Source: Paenibacillus albicereus
GTDB taxonomy: Bacteria; Bacillota; Bacilli; Paenibacillales; Paenibacillaceae
Assembly: GCF_012676905.1 (NCBI RefSeq)
Contig: NZ_CP051428.1
Coordinates: forward strand, 2,690,001 to 2,754,000
Direction of reading: 5' to 3'
DNA: 64,000 nt
Made by a program: the position numbers and the translations under genes. Below are positions 53,331 to 62,023 of this stretch, piece by piece. Within the stretch, counting starts at the first letter, position 1. Every line of letters begins with the position of its first letter. Under the pieces are notes generated by a model. That model ran no database searches and had not been told where the DNA came from. It saw only the letters and a program-made list of their open reading frames with translations.

Positions 53331-54548
53331 TCAAAGATGCAGCTCGAATTTGGCGTGCAGCGCGCGCAGCGCGCCCCCCATATGCTCCTCGCGGACGAGC
53401 ACCCAGATCGTCGTATTGGAGTCGGCGGACTGCAGGATCGGAATGCCTTGCTCCGCAAGCGCCTCCACGATCTTGGCCATGACGCCGGGCACGCGGTGCA
53501 TGCCGCCGCCGATGACCGACACTTTGGCGCAGCCGTTCACCGTCTCGGGCTCGAATCCGAGCTCCTGCAGCACGCGCACCGCTTTGGGTGCGTCATCGTC
53601 CATGACCGTGTACAGCGCGCCGGCCGGCGTCACATTGATGAAATCGACGCTGATATGATGCCGCGCCATCGACTGGAACACCTGCAGCTGCGTGTCGGCG
53701 ATGCCGTCGACCGTGCGCACGGAAATCTGCGTCACGCCCGGCACGTGAGCGATGCCCGTCACATGCCGGTCCTTGAGCGGCGAAGCGAGGCTGAGCGCCG
53801 TAGGCAGGTCGGTGACAAGCGTGCCCTCCTCGTCGGAGAAGGTCGAGCGGACGCGCAGCGGAATGCGCGCCTGCTGGGCGATCTCGACCGCGCGCGGATG
53901 GATCACCTTGGCGCCGAGGCGCGCCATGTTGCATATCTCGGCATAGCCGACGACCGTCAGCGGCTTCGCGTCCTTGACGATGCGCGGATCGGCCGTCAGG
54001 ATGCCGTTGACATCCGTATAGATGTCGACCATCTCCGCCTGCAGCGCCGCGCCGAGCGCGGTCGCGGATGTGTCGCTGCCGCCCCGTCCCAGCGTCGTCA
54101 AGTCGCCCTGAGCATCCTGGCCTTGGAAGCCGGTGACGACGACGACCTCGCCCCGCTCCATATGGCGCAGCATCCGCTCCGTGCGGATCTCTTCGATGCG
54201 GGCCTCGCCGAACTGGCTGCCGGTCAAGATTCCCGCGCATCCGCCCGTCAGCGCCACGGCAGGAATCGAGCGGGCCGCCAGCGCGCTGCAGAGGACGACA
54301 GCCGAGATGATCTCGCCGCAGCCCATCAGCAGGTCGCGCTCTCGCGCGTGGAGCTCGCCTCCCTCCTCCCTGGCCAGCGATAGAAGCGTATCCGTCGAGT
54401 AAGGATCGCCGGTGCGCCCCATCGCCGAGACGACGACGACAAGGTTATGCCCGCTGCTCCGCTCCCGTTCGATGTGGTTCACGACGAGCTCCCTCGTCTG
54501 GCGCGTCGCTACCGACGTTCCGCCGAACTTCAAAACCCGTACCCCCAT
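53331..54548 (-). CDS. dapG: Aspartate kinase (DapG, diaminopimelate-sensitive type)
   Basis: A 405-residue aspartokinase. GVRVLKFGGTSVA is the signature N-terminal motif, TLGRGGSDTSATALGAAL carries the substrate-binding segment, and two ACT domains follow (to about 400). Length and neighbourhood match B. subtilis DapG (404 residues), which is inhibited by diaminopimelate. ATG at 54546-54548 is 9 nt after AAGGG; the earlier ATG abuts that site. In B. subtilis asd precedes dapG; here no asd lies in the 178-bp gap to dpaB. Confidence 0.95.
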   Translation of the reverse strand: MGVRVLKFGGTSVATRQTRELVVNHIERERSSGHNLVVVVSAMGRTGDPYSTDTLLSLAREEGGELHARERDLLMGCGEIISAVVLCSALAARSIPAVALTGGCAGILTGSQFGEARIEEIRTERMLRHMERGEVVVVTGFQGQDAQGDLTTLGRGGSDTSATALGAALQAEMVDIYTDVNGILTADPRIVKDAKPLTVVGYAEICNMARLGAKVIHPRAVEIAQQARIPLRVRSTFSDEEGTLVTDLPTALSLASPLKDRHVTGIAHVPGVTQISVRTVDGIADTQLQVFQSMARHHISVDFINVTPAGALYTVMDDDAPKAVRVLQELGFEPETVNGCAKVSVIGGGMHRVPGVMAKIVEALAEQGIPILQSADSNTTIWVLVREEHMGGALRALHAKFELHL

Positions 54549-54599
54549 TGATGTCATCCCTTCTCTGCCCTTAGTGCAAGCAGAATGAACCCGCTTGAA

Positions 54600-54621
54600 G
54601 GCGGGGACCTCGGTCCCCGCC
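54600..54621. repeat. Short strong hairpin upstream of dapG
   Basis: GGCGGGGACC and GGTCCCCGCC form a 10-bp inverted repeat with a 2-nt centre. It lies between the dpaB terminator and dapG, perhaps in the dapG leader; a second inverted repeat (GGAACGG/CCGTTCC) lies at 54684-54707. Confidence 0.6.
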
Positions 54622-54623
54622 TG

Positions 54624-54660
54624 TAAAAAAAGCCGCCAGCGTATGGGCTCGCTGCCGGCT
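54624..54660 (-). terminator. Terminator of dpaAB
   Basis: GCCGGCAGCG and CGCTGGCGGC form an imperfect stem with TTTTTTT following on the minus strand. Confidence 0.8.
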
Positions 54661-54725
54661 GTCTATCCATGCTGCTCGCAGGCGGAACGGCCCGATTAGA
54701 CCGTTCCGACCCGCTGCCTGCTTCG

Positions 54726-55313
54726 TCAAGCCCTCTCGACGAGAACCGGCTGCATCTGCCTGCCCTGGAGCGCATGCTCGCATGCCTCCATCACCAGATC
54801 CATCCGGGCGACCAGCGAATTCGGCTTGTTGACGGGATCGTCCTGCCCGAACGGCACGAAGTAGATGTTCTTCGCGACCATGAGCTTGGCGATGTTGGCC
54901 ATGTTGAGGCCGAGCCCGTCATTGGTGGAAATGGCCAGCACGACCGGACGGCCGTTGCGCATCTGGGCCTTGGCCGCCATGAGCACCGCTCCGTCGGTCA
55001 GCGCGTTGGCGAGCTTGCTCGTCGTATTGCCGGTGCACGGCGCGATGAGCATGACGTCCAGCCGCTTGGACGGGCCGAGCGGCTCCGCCTGCACGACGGT
55101 CGAGATGATCTCGTTGCCGGTGATCTCCGTCAGCTGCCGCCTCCACTCCGCCGCCGTGCCGAAGCGGGTATCCGTCGTCATCAGGCTCTGCGTGACGATC
55201 GGCACGACGTCCGCGCCGGCGTCGACGAACCGCTGGATCTGCGGCATCACTTCGGCGAAGGTGCAGTGGGAACCCGAAAGCGCGTAGCCGACCGTAAGTC
55301 CGTTCCAGTTCAT
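54726..55313 (-). CDS. dpaB: Dipicolinate synthase subunit B
   Basis: A 195-residue flavoprotein-like subunit (SpoVFB). The GYALSGSHCTFAEVMPQIQ and PCTGNTTSKLANALTDG motifs are typical of the family. With DpaA it makes dipicolinic acid in the mother cell from dihydrodipicolinate, for loading into the spore core. Its ATG overlaps the dpaA stop (ATGA). A terminator follows, so dapG-dapA are transcribed separately. Confidence 0.95.
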   Translation of the reverse strand: MNWNGLTVGYALSGSHCTFAEVMPQIQRFVDAGADVVPIVTQSLMTTDTRFGTAAEWRRQLTEITGNEIISTVVQAEPLGPSKRLDVMLIAPCTGNTTSKLANALTDGAVLMAAKAQMRNGRPVVLAISTNDGLGLNMANIAKLMVAKNIYFVPFGQDDPVNKPNSLVARMDLVMEACEHALQGRQMQPVLVERA

Positions 55314-56209
55314 TGTGCATTCCCCCGCGCGCTGATCTCATCCAGAATCAGCTGAGTGACACAATCCGCTATGATGCGACCAGCGGTCACGGGGGCGACG
55401 ATTCCGGGAAGTCCCGGCGCCAGAATGGCCTTCAGGCCGCGCTTTTCCGCGAAGCGGAAATCGGTGCCGCCCGGCTTGGAGGCCAGGTCGATGATGACCG
55501 CGCGGGAAGGCATTCTGGCAATCATTTGCGCTGTGACTATCATAGTGGGAATTGTGTTAAAAAGCAAGTCGATGTTGCCTGCATGATCTTGCAAATCCCG
55601 CGTGTAGAAAGGCTTCGCGCCCATCTCCGCCGCTCTCGCGAACGGCTCCGGACGATTCACGCCGGCCAGCACGGTCGCCCCCAGTCCCTGCAGCGTGCGA
55701 ACCAGCGTCAGCCCCGTGCGGCCGAGTCCGAGAACCATGCAGGTCGATCCGTGGATCGTGATGTCGGTATGCTCGATCGCCATCTTGACGGCTCCTTCTG
55801 CCGTCGGGATCGAATTCAGGATGGCGACGTCGTCCCGCTCGAACAGCTCGACAAGGCCGATGCCGTGCTCGCGGCACAGCTCCTTCAAATAAGGTCTGGC
55901 CATCCCGGCATAGATCGTGGCATGCTTCGGCAGCCGGGCAAGCATGGCGCCCGTCAGCCGCAGCTCGCTGTCGCTGAAGGCTGCCGGTATGAGGCCGGCA
56001 TCGTCGGTGCCGACTGCCGGCAGTATGACCGCATCCGTCTTATCAAACAGTTCTTCCCGCAGCTCGGTGTCCGAGCTGTCTCCGGGAAGGGTGCGGAGCC
56101 CGTCGAATCCGGACACCGTAAGCGAAGCATCCAGCTCGGACAGCCTGCGCATGACCTCAAGCTGCCTTGCGTCGCCGCCGATCAGCAGCACCTGAACGCC
56201 GGTCAGCAT
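55310..56209 (-). CDS. dpaA: Dipicolinate synthase subunit A
   Basis: A 299-residue NAD(P)-dependent subunit (SpoVFA). N-terminal VQVLLIGGDARQLEVMRRL and the Rossmann motif VLGLGRTGLTLVRTLQG are visible, as is AVIIDLASKPGGTDF. ATG at 56207-56209 has GAGAGG 12 nt upstream; the longer frame has no ribosome site and would run across the promoter. Expected to be a sporulation (sigma-K) gene; a sigma-K-like promoter lies 105 bp upstream. Confidence 0.94.
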   Translation of the reverse strand: MLTGVQVLLIGGDARQLEVMRRLSELDASLTVSGFDGLRTLPGDSSDTELREELFDKTDAVILPAVGTDDAGLIPAAFSDSELRLTGAMLARLPKHATIYAGMARPYLKELCREHGIGLVELFERDDVAILNSIPTAEGAVKMAIEHTDITIHGSTCMVLGLGRTGLTLVRTLQGLGATVLAGVNRPEPFARAAEMGAKPFYTRDLQDHAGNIDLLFNTIPTMIVTAQMIARMPSRAVIIDLASKPGGTDFRFAEKRGLKAILAPGLPGIVAPVTAGRIIADCVTQLILDEISARGNAQ

Positions 56210-56314
56210 GCTGGCGTCACATCCTCTCCCCAATATCGCGTCGCGCGGCTTCCTTTCGATTCCATCGCAAACGACCGCCCGCCGGAGCCTGCAGCCGTTT
56301 TGCTTGGTATAGGG

Positions 56315-56342
56315 CAGTTTATGCCGCACGGCGGGCGGGGGT
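56315..56342 (-). promoter_or_regulatory. Candidate sigma-K promoter of dpaAB
   Basis: Minus strand AC, 17-bp spacer, CATAAACTG, close to AC / CATAnnnTA (last A is G). It lies right after the dut terminator. spoVF is sigma-K-controlled in B. subtilis. Confidence 0.4.
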
Positions 56343-56382
56343 TACTGGCGGACGGCCCCGGACTTGCGCGCCGACGAACCCG

Positions 56383-56432
56383 AAAATGCCGCAGCCGCGG
56401 CCGTCCTGGAATCGGACGGCCGCGGCTGCGGC
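56383..56432 (-). terminator. Very strong terminator of dut
   Basis: Perfect 19-bp stem (GCCGCAGCCGCGGCCGTCC and its complement, 7-nt loop) followed by ATTTTC on the minus strand. Confidence 0.85.
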
Positions 56433-56464
56433 TCCACAGTCATAAAGAAGGACCGGCGAATCGG

Positions 56465-56908
56465 TTACTTGCCCGTATGGCCGAAGCCGCCGGCACCGCG
56501 AGCCGTGTCCGGCAGCTCGGCCGCCTCGGCGATCGCCACAGCCGGCACGGAATGGAACACCATCTGGGCGATCCGTTCGCCGCGCGCGATGGAGAACGGC
56601 TCTTGGCCATGGTTGATCAGCAGCACTTTGACCTCGCCCCGGTAGTCGGCGTCGATCGTGCCGGGAGAGTTGAGGCACGTGATGCCGTGCTTGTAGGCCA
56701 AGCCGCTTCGGGGACGGATCTGAGCCTCGAGCTCCGGCGGCATCGCCATCGCGAAGCCCGTCGGAACGAGCGCTCGCTCTCCCGGCTGGAGCACGAGCGG
56801 CTCCGCCACGGCCGCATGCAGGTCGAAGCCAGCCGCAGCGGCGGACATGCGCGCTGGAAGCGGCACGTCCTCGTTGCCGGGCAGTCGCTTAAAGTGGACT
56901 TGATGCAA
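56465..56908 (-). CDS. dut: dUTP diphosphatase
   Basis: A 147-residue trimeric dUTPase. All five motifs are seen: [46 protein letters not shown] and the C-terminal [10 protein letters not shown]. It removes dUTP to protect DNA. ATG at 56906-56908 follows AGGAGGGATC, which lies within the last codons of the upstream peptidase (20-bp overlap). It occupies the place held by ymxH in B. subtilis. Confidence 0.96.
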   Translation of the reverse strand: MHQVHFKRLPGNEDVPLPARMSAAAAGFDLHAAVAEPLVLQPGERALVPTGFAMAMPPELEAQIRPRSGLAYKHGITCLNSPGTIDADYRGEVKVLLINHGQEPFSIARGERIAQMVFHSVPAVAIAEAAELPDTARGAGGFGHTGK

Positions 56909-58154
56909 AGCGATCCCTCCTGAGAGCGGCGGCCGGCCCTTCTTCCGTTCCGACCATCGCGACTGCGAACGGCTTGTCGAGCATGCGGGCGGTGACCGTG
57001 CGGATGTCCGCCATCGTCACGGCTTCGATGCGTTCGATGATCTCGTCCATCGTGAAGTGGCGGCCGAGCATGAGCTCGTTTTTGCCGTTGCGGTTCATGC
57101 GGCTGCTCGTGCTCTCCAGGCTCAGGATGAGGCTGCCCTTGAGCTGCTCCTTGCCCCGGCGCAGCTCGGCCTCGCTCAGGCCCGAAGCCGACACGTCGGC
57201 GAGCAGCTCCATCGTCAGGTCGAGCACGTCGGCCGTCTGCTTGGGCGCCGTGCCCGCATAGACGGTGAACAGGCCGGAGTCCGCGTACGACGTATGGTAG
57301 GAGTAGACCGAGTAGGCCAAGCCGCGCTTCTCGCGAATCTCCTGGAACAGGCGCGAGCTCATGCCGCCGCCGAGCGCGTTGTTCAGCAGCACCATCGCGT
57401 ACAGCTTGTCGTCGTCGATCGAGCAGCCCGGGAAGGTGAGGCAGATATGGTTCTGCTCGGTCTGCTTCGGATGGAACAGGTACTGGCCCTGGAATGCCGG
57501 AGGCGTCAAGCCGCGTCCTGCGCCGCGCGCGCTCATGCCTCCGAACTTCTCCTCGAGCAGCGCGAGCAGCGCCTTCTCCTCGATATTGCCCGCTACGCTG
57601 ATGACGGTATTCTCGATCGTATATTGATCCTGCATGTAGCGGCGCAGGTCGTCCGGCCCCATCGCCTCCAGCCGCTCCTCCAGGCCGAGGATCGAATAAG
57701 CGAGCGGATGATCTCCGTACGACGCCCGCGAGGCTTCGTCATGGACCTTGTCGTCCGGCGTATCCTCGTACATGGAGATTTCCTCGAGGATGACGTTCTT
57801 CTCCTTGGCCAGTTCCTCCTCGTCGAAGCGCGAGTGGAAGAACATGTCCGCCAGCGCGTCGACCGCGAGCGGCAGATGCAGGTCGAGCACCTTGGCGAAG
57901 TAGCAGGTGTATTCTTTGGCCGTGAATGCGTTCACGTTGCCCCCGATGCCGTCGAACAGATCGGCGATGTCCTTGGCGCTGCGCGTATCGGTGCCCTTGA
58001 ACAGCATGTGCTCGATGAAATGGGAGATGCCGTTGTTGGCCGGGGTTTCGCTGCGCGAGCCCGTCTTCACCCAGATGCCGAACGAAACGGAGCGGCAGGT
58101 CGGGATCGGTTCCGCGACGACGCGAAGCCCGTTGCTAAGTCGATATAGATTCAC
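56889..58154 (-). CDS. mlpA: M16 family zinc protease (MlpA/YmxG)
   Basis: A 421-residue M16 peptidase with an intact zinc motif [11 protein letters not shown] (HxxEH, near residue 48) and a downstream Glu in the [12 protein letters not shown] region, plus the substrate-binding [14 protein letters not shown] motif. B. subtilis MlpA (YmxG) negatively affects extracellular protease production. GTG at 58152-58154 was chosen because GAGGAGGAGAACC precedes it; the longer frame overlaps the preceding gene's end. Overlaps dut by 20 bp. Confidence 0.92.
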   Translation of the reverse strand: MNLYRLSNGLRVVAEPIPTCRSVSFGIWVKTGSRSETPANNGISHFIEHMLFKGTDTRSAKDIADLFDGIGGNVNAFTAKEYTCYFAKVLDLHLPLAVDALADMFFHSRFDEEELAKEKNVILEEISMYEDTPDDKVHDEASRASYGDHPLAYSILGLEERLEAMGPDDLRRYMQDQYTIENTVISVAGNIEEKALLALLEEKFGGMSARGAGRGLTPPAFQGQYLFHPKQTEQNHICLTFPGCSIDDDKLYAMVLLNNALGGGMSSRLFQEIREKRGLAYSVYSYHTSYADSGLFTVYAGTAPKQTADVLDLTMELLADVSASGLSEAELRRGKEQLKGSLILSLESTSSRMNRNGKNELMLGRHFTMDEIIERIEAVTMADIRTVTARMLDKPFAVAMVGTEEGPAAALRRDRFASSPL

Positions 58155-58194
58155 CGGTTCTCCTCCTCGAAGTTTAATTACCATCATAACAAAA

Positions 58195-59178
58195 TCAGCG
58201 TCCGCTCTCAACCGAGCCGTCAAGCCGCGCCTCCGAAAGCGTCTGGCTCACCGGACCGAGGACGAGGCCCTTTTGCTTGGCCGAATCGATGATGCCCTGC
58301 AGCGCCTGGCTCGAGGCGTAGGTCGGATGCATCAGCACGAGCGATCCGGGCTTCAGGCCACGGGAAATCTTGGCGAGCACCGCCTCCGGCCGCGGCTTCA
58401 TCCAGTCGACCGTATCGAGCGTCCAGAGCACGGTCGTCATGCCCTGCTCCCGCGCCGTCTTCACCGTCAGCGCGTTGAAGCTGCCCGAGGGAGGCGCGAA
58501 ATAAAGGCTCTTCACGCCGAGCGTCTGCTCGATCAGCGAGCTCGTGCGCTCGATCTGGCTCTTTTGCTCCGCCTCCCCCAGCTTGCTCATGTCGGGATGC
58601 GTGTAAGCATGGTTGCCGATCTCATGCCCGCCCTCCTTGATCCGCAGAGCCAGCTCCGGGTAGCGCTTCAGCCAGCTGCCGTCCAGAAAGAAGGTCGCCT
58701 TCACGCCGCTGCGCCGCAGCGTCTCCAGCATCGGCTCCAAATATTCGTTGCCCCAGGCCACGTTGATCATCAGCGAAGCCGCAGGCTTGGCCGGATTGCC
58801 CTTATACACCGGCTCCAGCGGAAAGTCCGCCAGCTTTTTGGCCGGCGCGACCGGCTTGTACCGGAACGTCAAGCCGTCCTCCGGCCGCTGCAGCGTGGCC
58901 CGATACGAAGCCTCCACGTCGACCTCTCGGCCTTCGTAGCCGGGAATGGCTCGGAACCAGCGGTCGACCGAAGCATCGATAGGCGGCACGCTGCGGCCAG
59001 GCGCTTGCTTCCGAATCTGATCCAGCAGCGACTGGTCGGCGTCGCTGGCGGCCATCGCCGCGCGAAGCTCGCCGTCTCCCAGCGAACGGATATACGTACC
59101 GGCGGGGCTCCAGGCCGCCGCCGCAAGCACCAGCACCGCTCCGCATGCGGCCGCCGCGCTCCATGCACGGAGTTTCAT
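58195..59178 (-). CDS. ylxY: YlxY-like polysaccharide deacetylase family protein (sporulation)
   Basis: A 327-residue exported protein with a signal sequence or anchor (AWSAAAACGAVLVLAAAAW). The C-terminal NodB-fold keeps GNHAYTHPDMSKL (His pair) but its first motif is changed: the TFDDG stretch is replaced by MINVAWGNEYL, so the catalytic Asp and metal-ligand Asp are gone. Thus it is likely non-catalytic, as in other YlxY members. GGAGGGGGAGGCAG precedes ATG at 59176-59178. A sigma-E-like promoter lies upstream; order pnp-ylxY-mlpA matches B. subtilis. Confidence 0.9.
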   Translation of the reverse strand: MKLRAWSAAAACGAVLVLAAAAWSPAGTYIRSLGDGELRAAMAASDADQSLLDQIRKQAPGRSVPPIDASVDRWFRAIPGYEGREVDVEASYRATLQRPEDGLTFRYKPVAPAKKLADFPLEPVYKGNPAKPAASLMINVAWGNEYLEPMLETLRRSGVKATFFLDGSWLKRYPELALRIKEGGHEIGNHAYTHPDMSKLGEAEQKSQIERTSSLIEQTLGVKSLYFAPPSGSFNALTVKTAREQGMTTVLWTLDTVDWMKPRPEAVLAKISRGLKPGSLVLMHPTYASSQALQGIIDSAKQKGLVLGPVSQTLSEARLDGSVESGR

Positions 59179-59207
59179 CTGCCTCCCCCTCCACCTTTTC
59201 TCCCCCC

Positions 59208-59236
59208 AATGTATGAGCGGGACGAGGCGATTATGC
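59208..59236 (-). promoter_or_regulatory. Sigma-E promoter of ylxY
   Basis: Minus strand GCATAAT, 14-bp spacer, CATACATT. The -10 fits CATACAnT exactly and the -35 fits KMATATT with one change. ylxY is a mother-cell gene in B. subtilis. Confidence 0.72.
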
Positions 59237-59291
59237 GGCTTGGCCCTTTCTCCGGACGACGCATGGATGGAGGAACGAACGACGCTTTCAG

Positions 59292-59324
59292 CAAAAAAAG
59301 AACCAGAGACGAGTCTCTGGTTCT
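59292..59324 (-). terminator. Terminator of pnp
   Basis: Perfect 12-bp stem AGAACCAGAGAC/GTCTCTGGTTCT with TTTTTT on the minus strand. Confidence 0.93.
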
Positions 59325-59348
59325 CGATGTGGGCTTGTGGAAGACAGG

Positions 59349-61448
59349 CTACGAACCAGCCGGAGCCTCGGCCGTCAGAACCGCTTTGCGGGACAGGTTG
59401 ATGCGTCCTTGCCCGTCGATCTCGGTCACCTTGACGGTGATGACGTCGCCGATGCTGACCGCGTCCTCGGTCTTCGCGACGCGATCGGTCGACAGCTGCG
59501 AGATGTGGACGAGACCGTCCTTGTTCGGCAGGATCTCGACGAAGGCGCCGAACTTCTCGATGCGCTTGACCGTGCCGGTATAGATCTCGCCGACGACGAC
59601 TTCCTTGACGATGCCCTCGATGATCGCACGGGCGCGCTTGTTCATCTCCTCGTTGGACGAAGCGATGTAGACCATGCCGTCCTGCTCGATATCGATCTTG
59701 ACGCCGGTCTCCTCGATGATCTTGTTGATGATCTTGCCGCCGGCGCCGATGACGTCGCGAATCTTGTCCGGGTTGATGCGGAGCGTCGTGATCTTAGGCG
59801 CATACTGCGACAGGCTCTCGCGCGGCTTGGCTATGATCTCGTTCATCTTGCCGAGGATGTGGATCCGGCCGAGTCGAGCCTGCTCGAGCGCCTGCGTCAG
59901 GATGCTGCGGTTGATGCCGGCGATCTTGATGTCCATCTGGATTGCGGTGACGCCTTCCGCCGTTCCGGCTACTTTGAAGTCCATGTCGCCCAGATGGTCT
60001 TCCATGCCTTGGATGTCCGTCAGGATCGAGAAATGGTCTCCGTCCTTGATGAGGCCCATCGCCACGCCGGCTACCGGAGCCTTGATCGGCACGCCGGCAT
60101 CCATCATCGCCAGGGAGCTGGCGCAGATGCTCGCTTGGGAAGAGGAGCCGTTGGACTCCAGCACCTCCGACACGAGGCGGATCGTGTAGGGGAAATCCGC
60201 TTCGGATGGCAGCACTTTGGCGAGCGCGCGCTCGCCAAGAGCGCCGTGTCCGATCTCGCGGCGGCCAGGGGCGCGGAGCGGACGGGCTTCGCCGACGCTG
60301 AACGGAGGGAAGTTGTAATGGTGCATGAACCGCTTGGTCGTCTCCGGGCTGATGCCGTCCAGGATCTGCACGTCGCCGAGGGCGCCGAGGGTGCAGATGC
60401 TGAGCGCTTGCGTCTGGCCGCGCGTGAACAGGCCCGTGCCGTGCGTGCGCGGCAGCAGGTTGACATCGCACTCGATCGGACGGATCTCGTCCAGTCCGCG
60501 TCCGTCCGGACGGATCTTGTCATGCGTGATCAAGCGGCGCACTTCTTCCTTGACGATATCGTACAGCGTCTCCTTCACGTCGCCCATGCGCTCCGGCTGG
60601 TCGGCGTAAAGCTCCTCGAAGCGGGCTACCGTCTCGCGGTTGACGGCGTCAATCGCCTCTTGGCGGGCATGCTTCTCCTCGATCCGGATCGCTTCGACGA
60701 GGCGGGCGGACGCGAAGCCGCGCACTTCCGCGCTCGTCTCGGCGTCGACGGCATGGAGCACGACGTCCATCTTGGGCTTGCCGCTCAAAGCGGTCAGCTC
60801 GTCGATCGTCGCGCAGATCTTCTTGATCTCGTCATGGCCGAACATGATCGCCTCGAGCATGACTTCCTCGGAGACCTCGTTCGCCTCGGCCTCCACCATC
60901 ATGATCGCGTCGCGCGTTCCGGAAACGACGACATGGATGTCGCTCTTCTCTTCCTGCTCCACCGTCGGATTGATGATGAACTCGCCGTCGATGCGGCCGA
61001 CGATGACGCCGCCGATCGGGCCGCTGAACGGAACGTCGGACACGCTCAGCGCGGCGCCTGTGCCGATCATCGCCGCGATCTCAGGCGGGCAGTCCTGGTC
61101 GACGCTCATGACCAGATTGAGCACCTGCACGTCGTTGCGGAACCCTTCCGGGAACAGCGGACGGATCGGACGGTCCGTCAGGCGGCTCGACAGGATCGCC
61201 TTCTCGCTCGGACGGCCCTCGCGCTTGATGAAGCCGCCTGGAATTTTGCCGACGGCATACAGGCGCTCCTCGTAGTTGACCGTCAGCGGGAAGAAGTCCA
61301 GATCCTTCGGACCCGAGGACGCGGTCACCGTACAGAGAATGACGGTATCGCCGTAGCGTACCGTTACAGCCGCGTTGGCCTGCTTGGCCAGGCGTCCGGT
61401 CTCGAGCACGAGCTCGCGGCCGCCGAGTGTCATTTGAACCTGGTGCAT
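59349..61448 (-). CDS. pnp: Polyribonucleotide nucleotidyltransferase (PNPase)
   Basis: A 699-residue PNPase. Two RNase PH domains flank an all-alpha segment; [15 protein letters not shown] and the [15 protein letters not shown] region mark the second, active one. C-terminal KH ([20 protein letters not shown]) and S1 ([19 protein letters not shown]) domains bind RNA. It degrades RNA 3' to 5' using phosphate. AGGAGGGATATC precedes ATG at 61446-61448. Follows rpsO past an intergenic hairpin with T-run, the conserved rpsO-pnp pair. Confidence 0.97.
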   Translation of the reverse strand: MHQVQMTLGGRELVLETGRLAKQANAAVTVRYGDTVILCTVTASSGPKDLDFFPLTVNYEERLYAVGKIPGGFIKREGRPSEKAILSSRLTDRPIRPLFPEGFRNDVQVLNLVMSVDQDCPPEIAAMIGTGAALSVSDVPFSGPIGGVIVGRIDGEFIINPTVEQEEKSDIHVVVSGTRDAIMMVEAEANEVSEEVMLEAIMFGHDEIKKICATIDELTALSGKPKMDVVLHAVDAETSAEVRGFASARLVEAIRIEEKHARQEAIDAVNRETVARFEELYADQPERMGDVKETLYDIVKEEVRRLITHDKIRPDGRGLDEIRPIECDVNLLPRTHGTGLFTRGQTQALSICTLGALGDVQILDGISPETTKRFMHHYNFPPFSVGEARPLRAPGRREIGHGALGERALAKVLPSEADFPYTIRLVSEVLESNGSSSQASICASSLAMMDAGVPIKAPVAGVAMGLIKDGDHFSILTDIQGMEDHLGDMDFKVAGTAEGVTAIQMDIKIAGINRSILTQALEQARLGRIHILGKMNEIIAKPRESLSQYAPKITTLRINPDKIRDVIGAGGKIINKIIEETGVKIDIEQDGMVYIASSNEEMNKRARAIIEGIVKEVVVGEIYTGTVKRIEKFGAFVEILPNKDGLVHISQLSTDRVAKTEDAVSIGDVITVKVTEIDGQGRINLSRKAVLTAEAPAGS

Positions 61449-61510
61449 GATATCCCTCCTATTTGTTGGATCGAATTATGTATGGGTGCATGTAGGGTTT
61501 CCTTCATGAT

Positions 61511-61570
61511 AAAAAGCAACCCGGCTGCGCTTCTTCCGGATTCCCGGACAGCTTGCAAACCAGGTTGCTT
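61511..61570 (-). terminator. rpsO terminator before pnp
   Basis: AAGCAACCTGG pairs imperfectly with CCGGGTTGCTT across a GC-rich loop, then TTTTT on the minus strand. Partial readthrough into pnp is likely. Confidence 0.7.
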
Positions 61571-61587
61571 CTTTTACAGCGGCATTC

Positions 61588-61857
61588 CTAGCGGCGAAGG
61601 CCAAGCTTCTCGATCAGAGCGCTGTAACGGCGTACATCGTTGTTTTTCAGGTAAGCCAGCAGCTTGCGGCGCTGACCGACCATTTTCAGAAGACCGCGGC
61701 GCGAGTGGTGATCCTTCTTGTGCGTCCGCAGGTGGTCTGTCAGGTTGACGATGTTCTGAGTCAGGATAGCGACCTGAACCTCGGGGGAACCCGTGTCAGT
61801 TGCATGCGTTTTGTGCTCTTCGATGAGCTCTTGCTTGCGTTCTTGCGTAAGTGCCAT
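61588..61857 (-). CDS. rpsO: 30S ribosomal protein S15
   Basis: An 89-residue S15, the primary 16S rRNA binder of the platform. The sequence [37 protein letters not shown] and [20 protein letters not shown] is canonical. GGAGGTGAAC precedes ATG at 61855-61857. It has its own promoter and a structured leader in which S15 autoregulation is possible. Confidence 0.98.
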   Translation of the reverse strand: MALTQERKQELIEEHKTHATDTGSPEVQVAILTQNIVNLTDHLRTHKKDHHSRRGLLKMVGQRRKLLAYLKNNDVRRYSALIEKLGLRR

Positions 61858-61867
61858 CCATGTTCAC

Positions 61868-61975
61868 CTCCAAATTCGTTATGGTTGCCTAAGTCGCCGT
61901 CAGCCTCGCCGCCGCCGGTGAGAGCGGCCGGCCAAGCCGGGGCCAGCGTATCCAGAGGAAGCCTCTTGGACAACA
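61868..61975 (-). promoter_or_regulatory. Structured rpsO leader (possible S15 autoregulatory element)
   Basis: The leader of about 115 nt contains the stem TCCAAGAGG/CCTCTGGA (bulged A) and a GGCC-rich stem near the ribosome site. Many bacterial rpsO leaders bind S15 to repress translation; the fold is inferred and no specific class is claimed. Confidence 0.4.
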
Positions 61976-61981
61976 TGACAT

Positions 61982-62010
61982 AGTATAGCATCAACGGAGC
62001 CTAAAGTAAA
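61982..62010 (-). promoter_or_regulatory. rpsO sigma-A promoter
   Basis: Minus strand TTTACT and TATACT with a 17-bp spacer, immediately after the ribF stop (62024). Confidence 0.65.
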
Positions 62011-62023
62011 CCGGGATGCCCCG

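Noticed and set aside
55310-56329. A longer start for dpaA
   Set aside because: The 40 extra codons cross the candidate sigma-K promoter, carry no ribosome site and lack similarity to SpoVFA.
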